In this document: positions 6,414 to 9,106 of the stretch, in pieces
Numbering within the stretch: the first letter of the stretch is position 1
Layout: each line of letters starts with the position of its first letter
Notes under the pieces: model-generated
The model's input: the letters and a program-made list of their open reading frames with translations, nothing else
Database searches by the model: none
Told to the model about the DNA's origin: nothing
Assembly: GCA_016717705.1 (NCBI GenBank)
Contig: JADKFD010000084.1
Coordinates: 1-9,106, forward strand
Direction of reading: 5' to 3'
Length of the DNA stretch: 9,106 nt
From: Rhodanobacteraceae bacterium
GTDB taxonomy: Bacteria > Pseudomonadota > Gammaproteobacteria > Xanthomonadales > SZUA-5
Made by a program: the position numbers and the translations under genes

Positions 6414-6986
6414 TCAGGGATTGATGACCACGTAGGTCACCTGGTTACCCTGGTAGCGCTGCTCGTAATAGACGTTGCCACAGTAGTGATACGGCGGGCC
6501 GTAGGTGTAGACCACCGTGCAGCCAGGCGGCAAGGCGTAATACGACGAACCCACGACGGCGGCCGTGGTCACCGCCATGGCGCCAATGACGATGCCGGCG
6601 GCCAACGCACCGCCGTGGTGATGATCGACATCGATATCCCAGTCGCCGTGGCAACAACCGCGACGATCAACATCGATGTCGACATCGACGTCGCGCCGGT
6701 TGTTCACATTGACGTTGGTGTTGCGATTGTTGTTGACGTTGACGTTCTTGTTGTTGTTTCGATTGACGTTGTTGTTGCGGTTGGCATTGCCGTCCCGCTC
6801 GCGCTGGTTGGCTCCGGCCACTGACTTGCTGGCACCACCTCCGCGATTGCCGCCACCGCCGCCACCACCGCCTCGCGCTTCGCTCAGATCCGGAAGCAGC
6901 AAGCCGCCAGCGGCGACCAGGGCGACTGCAATTCCCACCAAAGGCAGGCCGAGTGTGTTTCGCTTGCGACTGGAAAAATCGCTCAT
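6414..6986 (-). CDS. Exported Gly/Asn-rich repeat protein of unknown function
   Basis: 190 residues. The start ATG overlaps the stop of the DUF2092 gene (ATGA) with GGAGG 6 nt upstream, so this is the second gene of a coupled operon. Residues ~11-32 are hydrophobic (TLGLPLVGIAVALVAAGGLL), followed by SEARGGGG, consistent with a signal peptide or N-terminal anchor. A Gly run (39-51) comes next, then an Asn/Val/Arg repeat (67-98) passing into alternating Asp-Val/Ile (99-107). A second hydrophobic segment GALAAGIVIGAMAVTTAAVV (126-145) leads to a C-terminal module with SSYYALPPGCTVVYTYGP, YHYCGNVYYEQRYQG and VTYVV. Many proteobacterial envelope proteins share this last Tyr/Cys pattern (YALPPGC...YYxC...VYY), from memory and without a known role; the two Cys may pair. 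It is probably in the cell envelope. Confidence 0.82.
   Translation of the reverse strand: MSDFSSRKRNTLGLPLVGIAVALVAAGGLLLPDLSEARGGGGGGGGNRGGGASKSVAGANQRERDGNANRNNNVNRNNNKNVNVNNNRNTNVNVNNRRDVDVDIDVDRRGCCHGDWDIDVDHHHGGALAAGIVIGAMAVTTAAVVGSSYYALPPGCTVVYTYGPPYHYCGNVYYEQRYQGNQVTYVVINP
6660..6788 (-). repeat. Low-complexity AAC/GTC codon tract encoding the Asn-Val-Asp repeat
   Basis: Near-tandem codons for Asn, Val, Arg and Asp give short direct repeats of AACGTCAAC, AACAAC and GACGTCGAT type within the gene at 6414-6986. The tract is prone to slippage and likely varies in length between strains. Confidence 0.6.
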
Positions 6987-7792
6987 GGCTGGCCTCCGGT
7001 GGCATCAGCGGTTGAATGGGCGCCCTTTTCCCACGGTATCTTGCGGGCGTCGGAAGGCGCCTTGAACGCGAAGCTGTCGCCGCCGATCTTCGGCGCGATG
7101 TCCCAGGTCAGCTCCGCTTCGAACTGCGGATCGCCGACTTCGTAACGCGTCGTGATCAGGAGCTTCTTCGGTAGCGGCTGGTCGCCCTGCGCAATCCAGA
7201 TCTGCCAGTCGATGGTCGCCTGGCGGAATGCCAGGTGATCGCAAAGCACGCCGTCGATGCGGCTCTCACCGACCACCCGGCCGGCGCGTGCGCCTTCCAG
7301 CAAGGTGCCCTTGGTCCCTTGGTAGATCACATCGATCAAGGGCATCTCCACGCCGTCGCTGAGCAGTTTGCCCACCGCCTGGTCCAGGGTCGCGGTCACC
7401 GGGGCCTGGGTGTAAACGCCAAGGCGCTTGGCATGCATGGTGAACGTGGCACCGTCCAGCAGGTAGGTCTGATCGCGATCATCGCCACTGATGTCGACGC
7501 GCAGCTGGCTCGGCAGTTGCACCAGCAGATCCACGTTCTGGTTGCCCTGCAACTTGTAGCCGAACGGAAGCACCTCGTCCTCGGTGGTTTCGGCGTGCAC
7601 GGCATAGGCCTTCAAGCCGTGGATGTAGCTCTGCATCCGTTCCACGGCGGCGACCGCTTCCGGCGCGACGGCCGAACTGCCGGCGTCTGCTGCCACATCA
7701 GGGCTGTCCTGGGCCGCGCCGGACACGCATGCCAGCAGCAGCGATGCTGCCAGCACAGTCTTCCGGGCGATCGAATTCGAGTTGGACTTCAT
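6983..7792 (-). CDS. DUF2092 family periplasmic protein
   Basis: 269 residues from the second of two adjacent ATG codons (7792), which has AAGGAG 5 nt upstream. The N-terminus RKTVLAASLLLACVSGAAQ is a signal peptide cleaved near SGAA; LLAC at 19-22 is a weak lipobox, so lipidation is possible. The body matches DUF2092 as remembered: AVERMQSYIHGLKAYAVHAE, RVDISGDDRDQTYLLDGATF, LPLIDV-like EMPLIDVIYQG, ESRIDGVLCDHLAFRQ, and IDWQIWIAQGDQPLPKKLLI near the C-terminus. This family is thought to adopt a LolA-like lipid-carrier fold, but its role is unknown. It is first in the operon, with the Asn-rich protein overlapping its stop codon, suggesting that the two act together in the envelope. No clear promoter is seen in the 192 bp shared with the divergent AraC remnant. 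Confidence 0.9.
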   Translation of the reverse strand: MKSNSNSIARKTVLAASLLLACVSGAAQDSPDVAADAGSSAVAPEAVAAVERMQSYIHGLKAYAVHAETTEDEVLPFGYKLQGNQNVDLLVQLPSQLRVDISGDDRDQTYLLDGATFTMHAKRLGVYTQAPVTATLDQAVGKLLSDGVEMPLIDVIYQGTKGTLLEGARAGRVVGESRIDGVLCDHLAFRQATIDWQIWIAQGDQPLPKKLLITTRYEVGDPQFEAELTWDIAPKIGGDSFAFKAPSDARKIPWEKGAHSTADATGGQP

Positions 7793-7950
7793 CATTACTC
7801 CTTGAATGAACGGCAAATCGTCGGTGTCTGCGCAACGGCATTGGCTCTCGATACGCCCGCGTTCGGCGGTTCGCGCTTGCAGCCAACATGGGCCCGCTCA
7901 CGTTAGTTCGTCGCAGTGCCCCTTCCTATCCAGTTCCCGAACACCGTGCG

Positions 7951-7956
7951 TACAAT
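7951..7956 (+). promoter_or_regulatory. Possible -10 element of the AraC-type gene
   Basis: TACAAT matches the sigma-70 -10 consensus at five of six positions and lies 28 nt before ATG 7985. No good -35 hexamer is found at 16-18 nt spacing, so this is weak. Confidence 0.2.
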
Positions 7957-7984
7957 CCGCAATGGCCGCAAGCGCCTTCGAGAA

Positions 7985-9027
7985 ATGCACTTCGTGACCA
8001 CCTTTGCGCTCCAGTTCAACGATGTCGACGCACGCAACAGCCTGATCGGCGATTGGGAAAAGGAGTTCATCCAGACGGCGCCGGGACGCTTTCGCAGCGA
8101 AGTGGTCGGCCGGATCGGCGCCGGATCGCTATTGATGGGCGAGGAGTTTCACGGGGCGACGCGCCTGATGTCCTCGGCGGGTCGCGACAGCGGCTATCTG
8201 ATCTGGCTCGAAGGCGCCGCGCTGCGCATCAACGGCAGCGACGGTTGGCACCAGCAGATCGTGACCGTCGCTGCCGGTGCGGAACTGGAGGCGGCGACGC
8301 CGACCGGTGCCCGCGCGGTGCGTCTGTCCTTTCTCGGTGCCACCGCAGAGCGTTTCCAGGCCGAGTTGCAGCATCACTCGCCGATGCTACGCGCCCGGCT
8401 GGGAAGCGGCCTCCAGCGGCCGCAGGTTGCTGTGGAGACCCGACTCGTTTAAGCCGATTGCTGGGTGAACGGGAGCTCGACACAGCACGTGGCTCGATGG
8501 CGGATCGGTCGCCAGCGTGCATGGCGGTCATCGACAGCCTGTGTTCCGCCGCCCTCGATGTGCTGCTGGAGGCCGTCTCGGGCCGGTGCATGGCGCGGCC
8601 GGTGGCCACGCAAGGCGTCAACTCGCGCTGCGCGCGGAGACCTTGCTGCGTAGCGCCAGCGACGCCCCGCTGACGGTCGGCGAGTTGAGCCCGCGGCTGG
8701 GCTGCTCCGGAGCGCGTGCTGGAGTTGAGCTTTCGTGCCCAGTTCGGCGTCTGCGTACGCAAGTTCATGATTGCGTTGCGCCTGCACCGCGCCCATCGGG
8801 CCTTGTCCGATGCCGATGCGCTTGCCACCGTCACCAGCGCCGCGACCGACCAGGGCTTCTGGCATCTCGGTCGCTTTTCGAACTACTACCGGCAGGCCTT
8901 CGGCGTGCCCCCCAGCGCGACCTTGCGCCTGAGAACCCGCGGAGCGCCGCCGCCAGCGCGAGCCACGAGTCCCTGGGTCTTCGCGATGGACAAGCTCGGC
9001 CAGCCCCGCCAGTTCGGTCGCCCCTGA
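7985..9027 (+). pseudogene. Frameshifted AraC/XylS-family transcriptional regulator
   Basis: The first frame opens at ATG 7985 (MHFVTTFALQFNDVDARNSL, then GDWEKEFIQTAPGRF), the N-terminal domain pattern of EutR-like AraC regulators, and stops at TAA 8450. A linker-like piece (VIDSLCSAALDVLLEAV, from about 8527) is in a second frame. LRAETLLRSASDAPLTVGEL (from 8628) is in the third, and the second helix-turn-helix half is in the second frame again: SERVLELSFRAQFGV (from about 8707) and DQGFWHLGRFSNYYRQAFGV (8848-8907), ending at TGA 9025. Three frame changes are required, so a full ~330-residue regulator is not made. The C-terminal signature FWHLGRFSNYYRQAFG is clear. The 5' part could still be translated as an isolated domain. 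It is divergent from the DUF2092 operon, which may have been its target. Assembly error is the alternative to decay. Confidence 0.8.
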
Positions 9028-9106
9028 ACCCGCGACCAAGCGCCTGCATTGGCGCGGCGGTTCGGAAAGTGGATATCCCGATGGGTAGGCCGATGGGAAC
9101 ATCGCG

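Noticed and set aside
8449..9102. Minus-strand open frame of 217 codons
   Set aside because: It overlaps the conserved AraC helix-turn-helix coding on the plus strand and has no recognisable pattern.
1..9106. tRNA, rRNA, CRISPR array, full insertion sequence or phage attachment site
   Set aside because: No cloverleaf, regularly spaced repeats, transposase or integrase coding was seen on either strand.

Overview
The window is GC-rich, densely coded bacterial DNA. The gene content fits a gammaproteobacterium of the Xanthomonadales / Lysobacterales type: a YheS-like ABC-F ATPase, a periplasmic TPR protein of the kind fused to diguanylate cyclases there, a DUF2092 protein, and intergenic repeats containing CGTCGAAGG / CCTGAGC words. 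This placement is inference from family resemblance recalled from memory; no search was run.

Layout. The left end (1-2028, minus strand) is the most interesting part. It holds a three-gene unit: an alpha-N-methyltransferase of the borosin (OphMA/SonM) type, a 92-residue peptide overlapping it by 4 nt that looks like a separate ('split') borosin precursor, and 14 nt further on the start of an exported helical-repeat protein that leaves the window. It reads as a natural-product (RiPP) locus making a backbone N-methylated peptide, possibly linked to a signalling protein. Next to it, 2109-2694 (minus) is a GNAT acetyltransferase broken across several frames. Facing away, 2973-4259 (plus) encodes a membrane-anchored protein of unknown function.

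The 332 bp gap between the convergent genes at 4259 and 4592 carries a 173 bp MITE-like element with 24 bp imperfect terminal inverted repeats. Then come a YheS-type ABC-F translation factor (4592-6196, minus) and a gap with two hairpins, one a likely terminator. A two-gene translationally coupled operon follows: a DUF2092 periplasmic protein (6983-7792) and an Asn/Val/Asp-repeat exported protein (6414-6986). Divergent from this operon, 7985-9027 (plus) is an AraC-family regulator disrupted by frameshifts. It may once have controlled the operon.

The borosin methyltransferase and precursor act together: the precursor's helical N-terminus should dock on the enzyme, which would methylate backbone amides in a short hydrophobic stretch (VCFILAP). 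No protease or other tailoring gene is visible in the window, so the mature product cannot be predicted. The final 79 bp (9028-9106) show nothing I can support.
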